59,374 bases of DNA from Cytophagaceae bacterium UBA7467 (GTDB taxonomy: Bacteria; Bacteroidota; Bacteroidia; Cytophagales; Spirosomataceae), in NCBI GenBank assembly GCA_002479785.1, contig DLPD01000029.1, forward strand, positions 1-59,374, in the 5' to 3' direction. Below, in pieces: positions 32,123 through 41,329 of the stretch. Position numbers and translations under genes: made by a program. Every line of letters starts with the position of its first letter. The stretch's first letter is position 1. The notes below the pieces were generated by a model. That model was not told where the DNA came from, ran no database searches, and worked only from the letters and a program-made list of their open reading frames with translations.

Positions 32123-33360
32123 TTGGCTATTTTTTTATACTTTAAGGTATTCGATTTCCCTTGAATAAACAAGCGCTGAGCCCATTTTTCCAAATCCTGC
32201 ACCTGCACTTCCGAGATCTTTGCCGCCTCCGAATTGACTAGATGCGCATCCCCCGCATTTGCGGCCATCGCTAAATTCATCGCCCGATTCAATACTTCCA
32301 CTTCCCCAAAAACCAAACTCGCTTCCGATTGGTTTTTCACCATCTGTAAGTCTTTCTCTGCGATTTTCGAGTTCGCAAAATCCTTTAACGCTTTCTCTAA
32401 TGCATCCCCTGCCTCCTCAATCGTTACATCGTCACTCACCTGACCTTGGATGATCAACAAACCAGGATCGATAGAGCTTGTTTGGTAAGTCCCGATGGTA
32501 TCAAATAGACGTTGCTTATGGACTAAATGCTCATATAAGTACGATGACTCCCCTCTACCTAATAAGTCCGCCATCAAATCAATCGCGTGGTAGCCCGGTT
32601 CGTAGCGACCAATCACTGGATAGGCCTTATATAGACGATTTGCTGGCACATCCGCCACTACCTCCATCTCCCGATTTTCAGTTTGCAGAGGCTCTTGCGG
32701 CAAATTTCGCTCCGGTTTAACACCTGCGGGGATAGATTCAAACCATTTCTCCGTTAAGGCTTTCACTTGATCCACTTTCACTCTTCCTGCTACCACAAGC
32801 ACGGCATTAGTGGGCACGTAGTGCTTTTCGAAAAAAGCTTTTACATCACTCATCTTTGCTTCCTCAATGTGCTGAATTCCCGCACCAATGGTTGGCCAGC
32901 GGTATGGATGTTTCTGGTATATTAAAGGCCTGAATTTTAACCAAACATCGCCATAGGGCTGGTTCAAATATCGCTGCTTGAATTCCTCTATCACCACTTT
33001 GCGCTGTGTTTCGAGGCTTTGCGTATTAAACGCTAATTGCTTCATCCGGTCCGATTCGAGCCAAAAAGCAGTTTCGATGTTCTGGGCCGGAACAGTTATA
33101 TAGTAATTCGTTAAATCTGGCGTAGTGAAGGCATTGTTCTCGCCACCTACTTTTTGCAAGGGCGTATCAAAGGACGGAATGTTTTCAGATCCACCAAACA
33201 TCAAATGCTCGAACAAATGCGCAAAACCCGTCAGGTTTTCGTCTTCATCCCGAGAACCTACGTTGTAGATTACATCTACCACCGCCATCGTCGTGTCCGG
33301 ATCTTCGTGCACAATGACTTTAAGGCCGTTAGCGAGGGTAAATTCTTCGAATGAAATCAT
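32119..33360 (-). CDS. M16 family zinc metallopeptidase (pitrilysin type)
   Basis: The 413-residue protein has the inverted zinc motif HxxEH in LTGFAHLFEHLMFGGSENIP, with the third ligand Glu further on (around RKVVIEEFKQRY). The second half follows the usual M16 domain repeat without an active site. There is no signal peptide, so it is probably cytoplasmic; this compact form resembles mitochondrial-processing-peptidase-like bacterial M16B proteins, which work as homodimers or pairs. It is the first gene of the minus-strand run and has a TACTTTTG element upstream. Confidence 0.92.
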   Translation of the reverse strand: MISFEEFTLANGLKVIVHEDPDTTMAVVDVIYNVGSRDEDENLTGFAHLFEHLMFGGSENIPSFDTPLQKVGGENNAFTTPDLTNYYITVPAQNIETAFWLESDRMKQLAFNTQSLETQRKVVIEEFKQRYLNQPYGDVWLKFRPLIYQKHPYRWPTIGAGIQHIEEAKMSDVKAFFEKHYVPTNAVLVVAGRVKVDQVKALTEKWFESIPAGVKPERNLPQEPLQTENREMEVVADVPANRLYKAYPVIGRYEPGYHAIDLMADLLGRGESSYLYEHLVHKQRLFDTIGTYQTSSIDPGLLIIQGQVSDDVTIEEAGDALEKALKDFANSKIAEKDLQMVKNQSEASLVFGEVEVLNRAMNLAMAANAGDAHLVNSEAAKISEVQVQDLEKWAQRLFIQGKSNTLKYKKIAK

Positions 33361-33377
33361 GTCTTAGGGTTTATAAA

Positions 33378-33385
33378 CAAAAGTA
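33378..33385 (-). promoter_or_regulatory. TAnnTTTG promoter element of the M16-ispF-relA run
   Basis: On the minus strand TACTTTTG ends 17 nt before the ATG at 33360. It is divergent from the element at 33418-33425. Confidence 0.5.
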
Positions 33386-33417
33386 AAAAAATCGACCCAA
33401 AAACCACAGAGCTTCAC

Positions 33418-33425
33418 TAAATTTG
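33418..33425 (+). promoter_or_regulatory. TAnnTTTG promoter element of the TPR protein gene
   Basis: TAAATTTG ends 17 nt before the ATG at 33443, in the divergent gap with the M16 gene. Confidence 0.5.
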
Positions 33426-33442
33426 CGGGGTAAACATTTCAC

Positions 33443-34555
33443 ATGATTCGGGCGGCACTCTTACTTTTCCTTTTTCTTTCGATGAAGTTGCAGGCCCAAA
33501 TCCTGCAAGATCCCACAACAAAATCGCAAATCACCCAAGGCCTAACGAATTTATACCAATACGATTTCAAAGAATCCACGGCAATCTTCAATAGCCTTAA
33601 AGCAAAATATCCCCGTCATCCAGCTCCCTATTTATTACTGGCCATGCAATGGGAGCAGCAATATTTTCCATTAAAAGATCACCCAGCGCAAAGTCGAAAC
33701 TATTTAGCCCATCTCGAAAAGGCTTATGAATTAGCCCAGGAGTTATATGACAAGGATGAGAACGATTTAGAAGCCTCCTTTTTTTGTACGGCTTCTTTGG
33801 GTTTCTTAGCCGCTTATGAGGCGGATGAACAGAACTTTATGAAGGTGGTTTCTTATGCCAAAAAGGCTTATGGATTCCTAAAAATAGGCCTAAAAAACAC
33901 GGAAAAACAACCTGAATTCCTGTATTCGACCGGAATGTATAATTACTACAGTGTCGCCTATCCGGAATTACATCCAGTCTTGAAACCCTTTATGTTCTTG
34001 TTTCAAGATGGAAATAAACGATTAGGTTTAACCCAACTAGAAGCAGGAACAAAACGGACGACTTTTGTGAAAAACGAATGCTTGTTTTACATGGGTTATG
34101 TGCAGAACAAATACGAAGGGAATCCTCTGCGGGCTTTGGCCTATAACCAAATCCTCAGTGACAACTTCCCAAATAACCACTGGTATTTATTGCAAAGGGC
34201 AGAATTACTTACCTTAACGGGCAAGTTTGAGGAAGCAGAACCATTTATCGAAAAAATGGAAGCACTTAAATCGTCCTATTACACGGGTGCGGCGTACACA
34301 CTGCGGGGGATGCGCGAGGAAGTAGAGCGAAAAGACTTGAATAAGGCGGAGTTTTGGTATATGAAATCAATCGCTTATCCATTCGAAGAAAGATTAACGA
34401 AGGACATAAGAGGATTAGCTTATTTAGGTCTCGCGCGCATTGCCTACCGCGAAAGAAAACCCCAATTATTTAGAAAATACCTTCACAAATCAGCGGATTT
34501 TATCGAATACAAAAACTCGCTGATCGAATACAAACGACTATCCCATGGAAAGTAG
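33443..34555 (+). CDS. Secreted TPR-like protein
   Basis: The 370-residue protein starts with a signal peptide (MIRAALLLFLFLSMKLQAQ). It continues as helical repeats of the tetratricopeptide kind, with the clearest unit near FNSLKAKYPRHPAPYLLLAMQWE and others near LQRAELLTLTGKFEEAEPFIEKM and LAYLGLARIAYRERKPQLF. It probably works in the periplasm as a protein-protein interaction scaffold; no partner is evident. It overlaps the methyltransferase by 11 bases and opens the plus-strand stretch leading into the glycan locus. Confidence 0.75.
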   Translation: MIRAALLLFLFLSMKLQAQILQDPTTKSQITQGLTNLYQYDFKESTAIFNSLKAKYPRHPAPYLLLAMQWEQQYFPLKDHPAQSRNYLAHLEKAYELAQELYDKDENDLEASFFCTASLGFLAAYEADEQNFMKVVSYAKKAYGFLKIGLKNTEKQPEFLYSTGMYNYYSVAYPELHPVLKPFMFLFQDGNKRLGLTQLEAGTKRTTFVKNECLFYMGYVQNKYEGNPLRALAYNQILSDNFPNNHWYLLQRAELLTLTGKFEEAEPFIEKMEALKSSYYTGAAYTLRGMREEVERKDLNKAEFWYMKSIAYPFEERLTKDIRGLAYLGLARIAYRERKPQLFRKYLHKSADFIEYKNSLIEYKRLSHGK

Positions 34556-35246
34556 AGAAGCCGGAATTGAACGTCTATATCCTAAAATTACGGGCCGCAT
34601 GTCCGCGCGCTACTACTATTTAATCCAATTGCGCAAACAATTAGAACGTGTCATTTCCCTACATGTGCGCAATTCACCGCAACCAATATTGGCTGATTAC
34701 GGCTGTGGGAACAAGCCCTACGAGCCACTTTTCACCCCTTTTGTAGAAAAATACATCGGGCTCGATTTAGCCTATAATACCAAAGCCGATGTGGTGGTAG
34801 ACCCCGCAGGAATCATCGATATGCCAGCCGAAAGTGTCGGATTTGTTTTATCCACGCAGGTTTTAGAGCATGTAGAGGACCCCAAGGCCTATCTGAATGA
34901 GGCCCACCGCATTTTAGAAAAAGAAGGTAAACTGATTTTGTCGACACACGGATATTGGATGTTCCACCCGGATCCGACGGATTTTTGGCGATGGACTTCG
35001 ACGGGTTTGAAAAAGATTGTGACAGAAGCAGGATTCGAAGTAGTTTATTTCGAAGGAATTCTAGGTCGATCCTCCATGGGATTGCAGTTATTCCAAGATG
35101 GCTTGTTGTTCAAATTGCCTAAGCCTTTCCGATTCTTATTGTCTTTAATTTTGCAACCCTTAATCATCTTTTTTGATCAGATAATCACGGCAAAATCGCG
35201 CAACGAAGACGCTTGTACCTTCGTATTAGTGGCTAAGAAAGTCTAG
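34545..35246 (+). CDS. SAM-dependent methyltransferase (type 11)
   Basis: The 233-residue protein has motif I LADYGCGNKPYEPLF, the acidic residue closing strand 2 (YIGLDLAY), and the FVLSTQVLEHVEDPKAYLNEAHRIL block typical of Methyltransf_11 enzymes such as UbiE- or sugar-methylating types. A hydrophobic C-terminal segment (FRFLLSLILQPLIIFFDQII) may tether it to the membrane. Its position beside glycan genes suggests a sugar or lipid-linked substrate, which is inference only. It overlaps the convergent epimerase gene by 14 bases. Confidence 0.82.
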   Translation: MESREAGIERLYPKITGRMSARYYYLIQLRKQLERVISLHVRNSPQPILADYGCGNKPYEPLFTPFVEKYIGLDLAYNTKADVVVDPAGIIDMPAESVGFVLSTQVLEHVEDPKAYLNEAHRILEKEGKLILSTHGYWMFHPDPTDFWRWTSTGLKKIVTEAGFEVVYFEGILGRSSMGLQLFQDGLLFKLPKPFRFLLSLILQPLIIFFDQIITAKSRNEDACTFVLVAKKV

Positions 35247-36159
35247 CTTTTTCGTAAGCAATCGTGGCGTCCAAAGCTTGATCGAAGGATGTGATTTCCC
35301 AGTTTATCTTTGAAGAAAGTTTAGCCGTATCTAAACAGATTTGTTGCACATCCGTCAACTTCGCCTCTTTGTACTCTACCTGAAATGCGGGTAGTTTCGC
35401 TTGAATACGCTTAATAATCTCGTTCAAACTGAGGGATTGGCCTGAACCCACATTAATTGTTTCATTTTTCACACCGACTTTTATCAAGCCATCGATGGCT
35501 TTTCCAATATCAGCAGCGTAAATATAATCTTTGGCCTGTGTCCCATCACCCCACACTGTCATCACCTCCCCTTGAAGCGCCTTGCGCACCGCGATATTAA
35601 TCACGCCCTGTTTAGGCGAGCGATGAAACTCTCCAAAAGGATTCGATAAACGCAAAATCAAGTAGTCGATTTGGTATAATTTCGCATACAATTCGATGTA
35701 ATGCTCCACGGCTAGCTTGATAATTCCATAAGATGAAATGGGCTTGCAGGGATACTCTTCTTTCACTTTTTCTACCGTCACATTCCCATAAACCGCCCCA
35801 CCTGTAGACAAATAAAGCAATTTAGACACCTGGTGTTTCTTCATCATCTCCATCAAACCGATGGTGGGCAATAAGTTAGACTCAATGTCTTGGCGAATGT
35901 TCTCTGAGGAAATCGCAGGAATAATGGAAGAAGCAAAATGAAAGACGCGATCGAATTTATGCGCACTAAATAAGTCGTCCAAAGCTTGTGCATCCGCATA
36001 ATCCCCCACCACAAAAGTCACGAAGGACGGGAATATCACTCCCTCTGGTTTCTCATGCGCGAAAACTACGACTTCGCTACCTGCACCGTGTTGCTGCATA
36101 TAAGCCAGCCAATTCAAGCCCAAAAAACCACTTCCACCAACGACTAAATTTTTCTCCAT
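35233..36159 (-). CDS. NAD-dependent epimerase/dehydratase (extended SDR)
   Basis: The 308-residue protein shows the SDR nucleotide-binding GGSGFLGLNWL at the N-terminus, the catalytic YxxxK in SYGIIKLAVEHY, and the DYIYAADIGKAI segment common in nucleotide-sugar epimerases. The SNPFGEFHR region fits GalE-like UDP-sugar 4-epimerases, but the exact sugar is unknown. It is the only minus-strand gene in this otherwise plus-strand glycan block. Confidence 0.88.
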   Translation of the reverse strand: MEKNLVVGGSGFLGLNWLAYMQQHGAGSEVVVFAHEKPEGVIFPSFVTFVVGDYADAQALDDLFSAHKFDRVFHFASSIIPAISSENIRQDIESNLLPTIGLMEMMKKHQVSKLLYLSTGGAVYGNVTVEKVKEEYPCKPISSYGIIKLAVEHYIELYAKLYQIDYLILRLSNPFGEFHRSPKQGVINIAVRKALQGEVMTVWGDGTQAKDYIYAADIGKAIDGLIKVGVKNETINVGSGQSLSLNEIIKRIQAKLPAFQVEYKEAKLTDVQQICLDTAKLSSKINWEITSFDQALDATIAYEKARLS

Positions 36160-36230
36160 GACGTGTATTTGCTGTAAAAATAGCCGAAAAATTTAGCTAA
36201 TTTCGGTTTTGCATTAAAAATCAGCCCTGA

Positions 36231-37325
36231 ATGCGTTTAATCATTGCCCGCTCTAATTTCTTTTCATATTCCGAGACTTTTATCGAAGAGCAGATCAAAC
36301 AATTAGAACCTCTACACGTATTGTATGAGGGCTGGCAACCAAGTCGATTAAAGGCAGGCGGCTCCATCTATCCCTTTCCCTTTTCTTTACTTGCTGTTAG
36401 AGGCGTATTAAGACGCGTAATTCCGGGGCTTTATCAAAAAATATATACCCACTACCTTAGACGCTTTCTACGTGTCCATAAAGTAGAGGCTTTCTTAGCG
36501 AATTATGGTCCATTGGGGACGAATATCTACGAGGCATGCCTGGCGGAGGGCATCCCCTATTCTGTTGTTTTTCTTGGATTCGATGCGGCAGAAAAAAAGA
36601 CGTTAGCGAGCTATGGTCGCCGTTACGCGCTTAGTTTACCGCGTGCAAAAGCCATCATCTGTGTGGCTGAATCGATGCGATCAACTCTGGAAGATATCGC
36701 AGGACCACTACCTAATTTACACGTGATTCCTTGTGGAGTAGACACCTCGCGATTTACGCCAGGCAAGGCCAAAGACGGATTCAATGTTATTTCAGTGGCC
36801 CGATTTGCGGAGAAAAAAGGATCTTTAAAAAGTATTCAAGCCTTCGAAATACTATTGCGCGATTTCCCTCAAGCCCAATTACGGATGGTGGGTGATGGAC
36901 CACTTTGGGAAGAAGCGAAAGCCTATGTTGCTAGCCAGGGCCTATCCCATAACATTCATTTCCTAGGGGCCATGGGACAATCGGACTACTTACCTTTATT
37001 GCAGGAATCGAATGTCTTTATTCAGCATTCAGTCTTAACACCCAGTGGGGATTCCGAGGGAACTCCGGTGGCCATTTTAGAAGCTTCGGCTTGTGGATTA
37101 GCCATCTGTTCTACGCGACACGCTGGGATACCTGATGCGGTCATTGAGGGAAAGACGGGGCTTTTGGTAGATGAGCATGATGTGGAGGGCATGGCATCTG
37201 CGCTGAAAAAGTTAGCTTCAGACCTTGACCTGACGCATGCTTATGGTGCTGCAGCACGAAAGCATATGGAGGAAGCTTATGATGTGGTAAGGCTATCGGC
37301 GAAAATCAAAGGTCTTCTCGTATAA
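36231..37325 (+). CDS. GT4-family glycosyltransferase
   Basis: The 364-residue protein has the GT-B layout of family GT4. The C-terminal domain carries NVISVARFAEKKG, the donor-binding LRMVGDGPLWEEAK and the TPSGDSEGTPVAILEASACGLAICSTRHAGIPDAV motif with EG and E residues for the nucleotide-sugar. The N-terminal acceptor domain begins IIARSNFFSYSETFIEEQI, as in WcaL-like enzymes. It probably adds a sugar to a lipid-linked glycan at the cytoplasmic face. The neighbouring flippase supports an exported polysaccharide. Confidence 0.9.
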   Translation: MRLIIARSNFFSYSETFIEEQIKQLEPLHVLYEGWQPSRLKAGGSIYPFPFSLLAVRGVLRRVIPGLYQKIYTHYLRRFLRVHKVEAFLANYGPLGTNIYEACLAEGIPYSVVFLGFDAAEKKTLASYGRRYALSLPRAKAIICVAESMRSTLEDIAGPLPNLHVIPCGVDTSRFTPGKAKDGFNVISVARFAEKKGSLKSIQAFEILLRDFPQAQLRMVGDGPLWEEAKAYVASQGLSHNIHFLGAMGQSDYLPLLQESNVFIQHSVLTPSGDSEGTPVAILEASACGLAICSTRHAGIPDAVIEGKTGLLVDEHDVEGMASALKKLASDLDLTHAYGAAARKHMEEAYDVVRLSAKIKGLLV

Positions 37326-37344
37326 AGAATGCCCCGCAAAATCG

Positions 37345-37352
37345 TATTTTTG
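37345..37352 (+). promoter_or_regulatory. TAnnTTTG promoter element before the flippase gene
   Basis: TATTTTTG ends 22 nt before the ATG at 37375, in the 49-bp gap after the GT4 gene. Confidence 0.45.
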
Positions 37353-37374
37353 TAAATTACATTCAAAATAAGGC

Positions 37375-38871
37375 ATGGGGATCGTCATTCGACAAAGTTT
37401 AAAGGGTTCAATCGTTACCTATTTAGGTACGGCGATTGGGACTTTTAACGTGATCTTCCTTTACAATCAATTTCTTTCGCAGGAGCAGGTGGGATTGATT
37501 GCCGGTGCATTGGTCAGCATTCCGCTCATTTTTGCTTCGTTCACACAACTGGGAATTCCCCACATTGCGGTGCGTTTTTTCCCCCATTTCGATGATCCTG
37601 CTACTGGCCATAAGGGTTTCTTTACTTTTTTACTGGTAGCTCCTCTGTTTGGGTTAACTCTTTTTGTGCTGGGCTATTTAGCCTTAAAACCTTTGTTTTT
37701 TGAGGCTTATGGCACGAATTCGCCCTTATTGCCGCAGTATTTCTACTACATTATTCCACTAACGGCCAGCTACCTCTACATGAGTGTGCTCGAAGCCTAT
37801 GCCCGGGTTCATCTTCGCATTGTGGTGCCGGCGATTATCCGAGAATTGTATTTACGGATTTCAAATGGGGTTTTGGTTATTGCCTTTGCCATGGGTTATT
37901 TGACTTTTAATCAGTTGATTTTAGCGATAACATGGTCTTACGTCATCGCTGTGGCGGGTTTATTAGTCTACATTAAACAGCTAAAGCGCTTTTATACTCA
38001 AGTTGATTTCTCCTTTTTACGCACCCCGGTATTCAAAGAAATGCTTTCCTATGGTGGCTGGGTGATATTAGCAGGTGCGAGTTTCACACTGATTCAGCAT
38101 ATAGAGAAGATCATGTTGCCGGCTTACATGGGCGGTTTGAGTACGACTGCTATTTTTGACATTAATTCCAGGATGGCGATTATGATTTCGATCCCACGGA
38201 ATGTCATTGCAGCGATTGCGGCACCCATTTTAGCGCAGGCTTGGAACCGGAATGACCGCGAAAACATTCAGGATATTTACCAAAAATCCTCCCTAAATCT
38301 CCTCCTCATCGGCTGTGTACTTTTCTTGTTGATCTGGTGTAATTTGGACTTCATCTATACCATTATCCCTCGCCACGAAATCTACGAGGCAGGTCGCTGG
38401 GTGGTTTTAATGGTGGGATTAAGCAAGATTATCGATATGGGAACGGGCTTGAATTCAGAAGTCTTGATTAACTCCAAATATTACCGCTACGACCTTATTT
38501 TCTACATCATCCTCGCCGTGGGTCTAGTGGTAGGTAATTTAATCTTGATTCCGTTGTACTCTTACAATGGTGCTGCCTTAGCTTCCCTACTAGCTTTAGC
38601 GGGCTATAATGCCTTGAAGTTTGGCTTTATCTGGTGGAAATTAGACCTACAACCCTTTGATGTTAGGTCTTTAGGAATTCTGATAGTAAGCGGCTTGATT
38701 TACCTGTTGGTGAGGCAAATTCCAGTTTTCGAAGGAAGTCCTTTGATAGCCTGGTTATTAAATGTGGGCGTTCGAAGTGCTGCGATTAGTGGTTTATTTA
38801 TTCTGGCGGTTACACGATTCAAGCTATCTCCTGACATCAGCGCGCTTGTTACTAATTGGTTTAAGAAATGA
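37375..38871 (+). CDS. Oligosaccharide flippase (Wzx-like, MOP superfamily)
   Basis: The 498-residue protein has about 12-14 hydrophobic segments with the polysaccharide-biosynthesis pattern: FNVIFLYNQFLSQEQVGLIAG at the first helix, a conserved GGWVILAGASFTLIQHIEKIMLP in the middle, and paired helices at the C-terminus. Proteins of this family flip undecaprenyl-linked oligosaccharides to the periplasm for O-antigen or capsule assembly. Its stop overlaps the next glycosyltransferase start by four bases (ATGA). Confidence 0.9.
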   Translation: MGIVIRQSLKGSIVTYLGTAIGTFNVIFLYNQFLSQEQVGLIAGALVSIPLIFASFTQLGIPHIAVRFFPHFDDPATGHKGFFTFLLVAPLFGLTLFVLGYLALKPLFFEAYGTNSPLLPQYFYYIIPLTASYLYMSVLEAYARVHLRIVVPAIIRELYLRISNGVLVIAFAMGYLTFNQLILAITWSYVIAVAGLLVYIKQLKRFYTQVDFSFLRTPVFKEMLSYGGWVILAGASFTLIQHIEKIMLPAYMGGLSTTAIFDINSRMAIMISIPRNVIAAIAAPILAQAWNRNDRENIQDIYQKSSLNLLLIGCVLFLLIWCNLDFIYTIIPRHEIYEAGRWVVLMVGLSKIIDMGTGLNSEVLINSKYYRYDLIFYIILAVGLVVGNLILIPLYSYNGAALASLLALAGYNALKFGFIWWKLDLQPFDVRSLGILIVSGLIYLLVRQIPVFEGSPLIAWLLNVGVRSAAISGLFILAVTRFKLSPDISALVTNWFKK

Positions 38872-40079
38872 AAATAATGTCCCTGGCCGGTGGCCTTCCA
38901 CACTATTATAACCTAGTTCTGAACAAATTGCAACGCGATTATGGGGTGGAAGTTTGCGTGGTGGTGCCTACAGAAAAAGGGGCTACGCTAGGCGCTGGGG
39001 TCTATACTTCAGACAAAGGGATCGAATTCAAGGTGTTTCGACGTGAGGAATACACCACCTATTATGGAAAGAAGTTTTTTCGTGGGTTAAAGGAATTGGT
39101 TTTGGCAGAAAAACCAGACATCTTAATGGTTAACTGGCCCTATCAGGCCTCTTTCGTCTTTTATCCAGGCTGGTACCGCTTCCTGCGCAAGCACAAGGTG
39201 GCGCTTATTTCTAAAGAGATTCCTTTCCAAGTGCCTCATTATGACAACGCCATCTCCTATTACTTACAAGGCGGCGGGGTTACCGAAAACAACCAAGCAC
39301 ATCAATCAAACCCTTCTCCTTTAGCGCGATTGAAATTCTTCATCGTGCGCGAAACAAGAAAGCGTTTCTCTAATTTGGTTGACGCGCACATCAATTATTT
39401 GGATGAGGCAGTGGAACTGCATGGCAGTTATGGTGTACCAGCTGAAAAGGTATTCATCACCGCCAATTCTCCGGATACAGATGCCTTGTTAGCTACGGCA
39501 AACGAGTTGAGAGAAGTCCAATCCAATCCATTCCGCCTCTTGCATATTGGTCGATTGGTCAAATGGAAGCAGGTCGATTTATTAATTGAAGCAGCCATTG
39601 CTTTACGCGCGAAATTCCCGAAAACCGAACTCAGCATCGTGGGTGATGGACCAGAATTAGCTGACTTAAAAGAGCAAGCCGCCGGACACGATTTCATTCA
39701 GTTTCACGGAGGTATTTATGACCCCAAAGAACTTGGCAAAATCACCTGTGAATCAGGCATCTATGTACTAGCAGGCATGGGAGGTCTATCTATTAACGAG
39801 GCCATGTGTTTCTCGAAACCGGTCATTTGTTCCGTGGCAGATGGGACCGAAAAACGCTTAGTACGCGAAGGATATAACGGACATTACTTTGAATCGGGTT
39901 CTTTGGAAAGTTTGCAAGAGGTGATTGAAAATCTTTTTTCAAATCCTGAGATGATTACGAAGATGGGCCAAAGGTCAAGGGAGATTATTGAGAAAGAGAT
40001 TAACATACATACAGTGCTAGGGAATTATATGGAGGCGTTTAGGGGCGCTATGGGGAGTCCTTCGGACTCCAAAGCATAA
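38868..40079 (+). CDS. GT4-family glycosyltransferase with repeat-derived C-terminus
   Basis: The 403-residue GT-B protein has LLHIGRLVKWKQVDLLIEA, LSIVGDGPELADLKEQA and a modified donor loop GLSINEAMCFSKPVICS, so GT4 membership is good. Its last eight or so codons are odd. The perfect hairpin GGAGTCC-TTC-GGACTCC (40054-40070) encodes the tail residues SPSDS, and the stop TAA (40077-40079) lies in the heptamer unit AAAGCAT plus AA. The C-terminus therefore appears to have been supplied by a repeat element that arrived at the gene end. Catalytic regions are unaffected. Confidence 0.87.
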   Translation: MKIMSLAGGLPHYYNLVLNKLQRDYGVEVCVVVPTEKGATLGAGVYTSDKGIEFKVFRREEYTTYYGKKFFRGLKELVLAEKPDILMVNWPYQASFVFYPGWYRFLRKHKVALISKEIPFQVPHYDNAISYYLQGGGVTENNQAHQSNPSPLARLKFFIVRETRKRFSNLVDAHINYLDEAVELHGSYGVPAEKVFITANSPDTDALLATANELREVQSNPFRLLHIGRLVKWKQVDLLIEAAIALRAKFPKTELSIVGDGPELADLKEQAAGHDFIQFHGGIYDPKELGKITCESGIYVLAGMGGLSINEAMCFSKPVICSVADGTEKRLVREGYNGHYFESGSLESLQEVIENLFSNPEMITKMGQRSREIIEKEINIHTVLGNYMEAFRGAMGSPSDSKA

Positions 40080-40169
40080 AGAATAAAGAATAGAGCGTTT
40101 TTACATTTCCCGAGTTCATCCCCGTAGGGGATATCTACTTTTTGCTTTATGCTTTGTGCTCTATTCTTT
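40054..40169. repeat. Composite element: two GNA hairpins with inverted heptamer arrays
   Basis: A 7-bp-stem hairpin (40054-40070, loop TTC) is followed by AAAGCAT-type heptamers at 40071-40098. Next is the perfect hairpin ATCCCC-GTA-GGGGAT at 40118-40132, then heptamers in opposite orientation at 40149-40169 (ATGCTTT, GTGCTCT, ATTCTTT). It covers the end of the GT4 gene and nearly all of the 131-bp gap before wecB. Beyond 40170 only about 40 bp of ordinary sequence remain upstream of wecB. Confidence 0.85.
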
Positions 40170-40210
40170 AGCAAGTTTCTTATTATCTTTAAAGTCCAGA
40201 TAAAAATCAA

Positions 40211-41329
40211 ATGAAAGTAATCCAAGTCGTGGGCGCGCGCCCTAATTTCATGAAAGTTGCACCACTACACCGTGCGATCCAAAAGTTAACCGGATGGACA
40301 TCGAAAATCGTTCATACGGGTCAGCATTTTGACGCGAAGATGAGTGATGTCTTTTTCACGCAATTGGAATTACCTACACCTGATTTCTTTCTTGGAATTG
40401 GAGGAGGAAGTCATACAGAAGTGACGGCAAAGATTATGGTGGCCTTCGAGAAAATTGTTGAAGCTGAAAAACCGGATTTGATTATTGTGGTGGGGGATGT
40501 TACTTCGACTTTGGCCTGTACCTTAGTCGCGATAAAAATGGGCATCAAAGTCGCTCACGTGGAAGCGGGTTTACGCAGCTTTGACCGGTCGATGCCTGAG
40601 GAATTAAATCGAATCTTGACCGATAGTGTGGCGGATTATCTATTCGTGACAGAGGAAAGTGGATTGCAACACTTGAAAAAGGAAGGCGTGGCAGATGAAC
40701 GCGTTTTCTTCTCCGGCAATGTGATGATTGACTCTTTGGTTAGATACCAAGAAAAAGCAAAAACCACCACGATTCTAAAGGACTTAGGCCTGTCCACTGA
40801 CGACTGCCCACAGACCACTGACAACTACATCGTGATGACCATGCACCGCCCAGCGAACGTGGATACGAAAGAAGGTCTCGAATCGATTCTAGAATTAATC
40901 GAATTAAGCAGTAAGGATACGAAAATCATCTTCCCTATTCACCCCAGAACGAGGGCGCACATGGAGAAATTTGGTTTAGTGGAGCGATTAGATCAGGCAC
41001 AAAACTTGATTATGACCGAGCCTTTAGGCTATTTGGAATTCATTCAATTGATGTCTAATGCCACGGCGATTCTAACGGATTCAGGCGGTATTCAAGAGGA
41101 AACGACCTATTTAGGAATCCCTTGTTTAACTTTCCGTGATTCGACGGAACGTCCGATTACGGTGACTTTAGGTACGAATCAATTATTATCAGATTTAGAT
41201 CCAAAGAAAACCTATGCTGCCTTGCAAGAGATTTTAGCAGGCAAGGTAAAGAAAGGGAGTATTCCGCCACTTTGGGATGGAAAAGCGGCGGAGCGTATCG
41301 CCGCACAATTAGCTGAAATATTTGCTTAA
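40211..41329 (+). CDS. wecB: UDP-N-acetylglucosamine 2-epimerase (non-hydrolysing)
   Basis: WecB interconverts UDP-GlcNAc and UDP-ManNAc for surface polysaccharides. The 372-residue protein has VVGARPNFMKVAPL, GQHFD, the HVEAGLRS motif, PEELNRILTDSVAD, MTMHRPANV and the SGGIQEET active-site segment. Between LGL and YIVMTMHRP lies a stretch STDDCPQTTDN encoded by five heptamers at 40792-40826 (GTCCACT, GACGACT, GCCCACA, GACCACT, GACAACT). These belong to the same repeat family as the array at 4364-4405. The frame is kept, so the enzyme is probably functional with a longer surface loop. No wecC-type dehydrogenase is adjacent. Confidence 0.94.
   Translation: MKVIQVVGARPNFMKVAPLHRAIQKLTGWTSKIVHTGQHFDAKMSDVFFTQLELPTPDFFLGIGGGSHTEVTAKIMVAFEKIVEAEKPDLIIVVGDVTSTLACTLVAIKMGIKVAHVEAGLRSFDRSMPEELNRILTDSVADYLFVTEESGLQHLKKEGVADERVFFSGNVMIDSLVRYQEKAKTTTILKDLGLSTDDCPQTTDNYIVMTMHRPANVDTKEGLESILELIELSSKDTKIIFPIHPRTRAHMEKFGLVERLDQAQNLIMTEPLGYLEFIQLMSNATAILTDSGGIQEETTYLGIPCLTFRDSTERPITVTLGTNQLLSDLDPKKTYAALQEILAGKVKKGSIPPLWDGKAAERIAAQLAEIFA
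40792..40826. repeat. Heptamer array inside wecB
   Basis: Five 7-bp units in perfect register within the coding sequence, consensus GNCNACT on the plus strand (AGTnGnC on the minus strand), the same family as 4364-4405 and 59344-59374. Confidence 0.7.
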
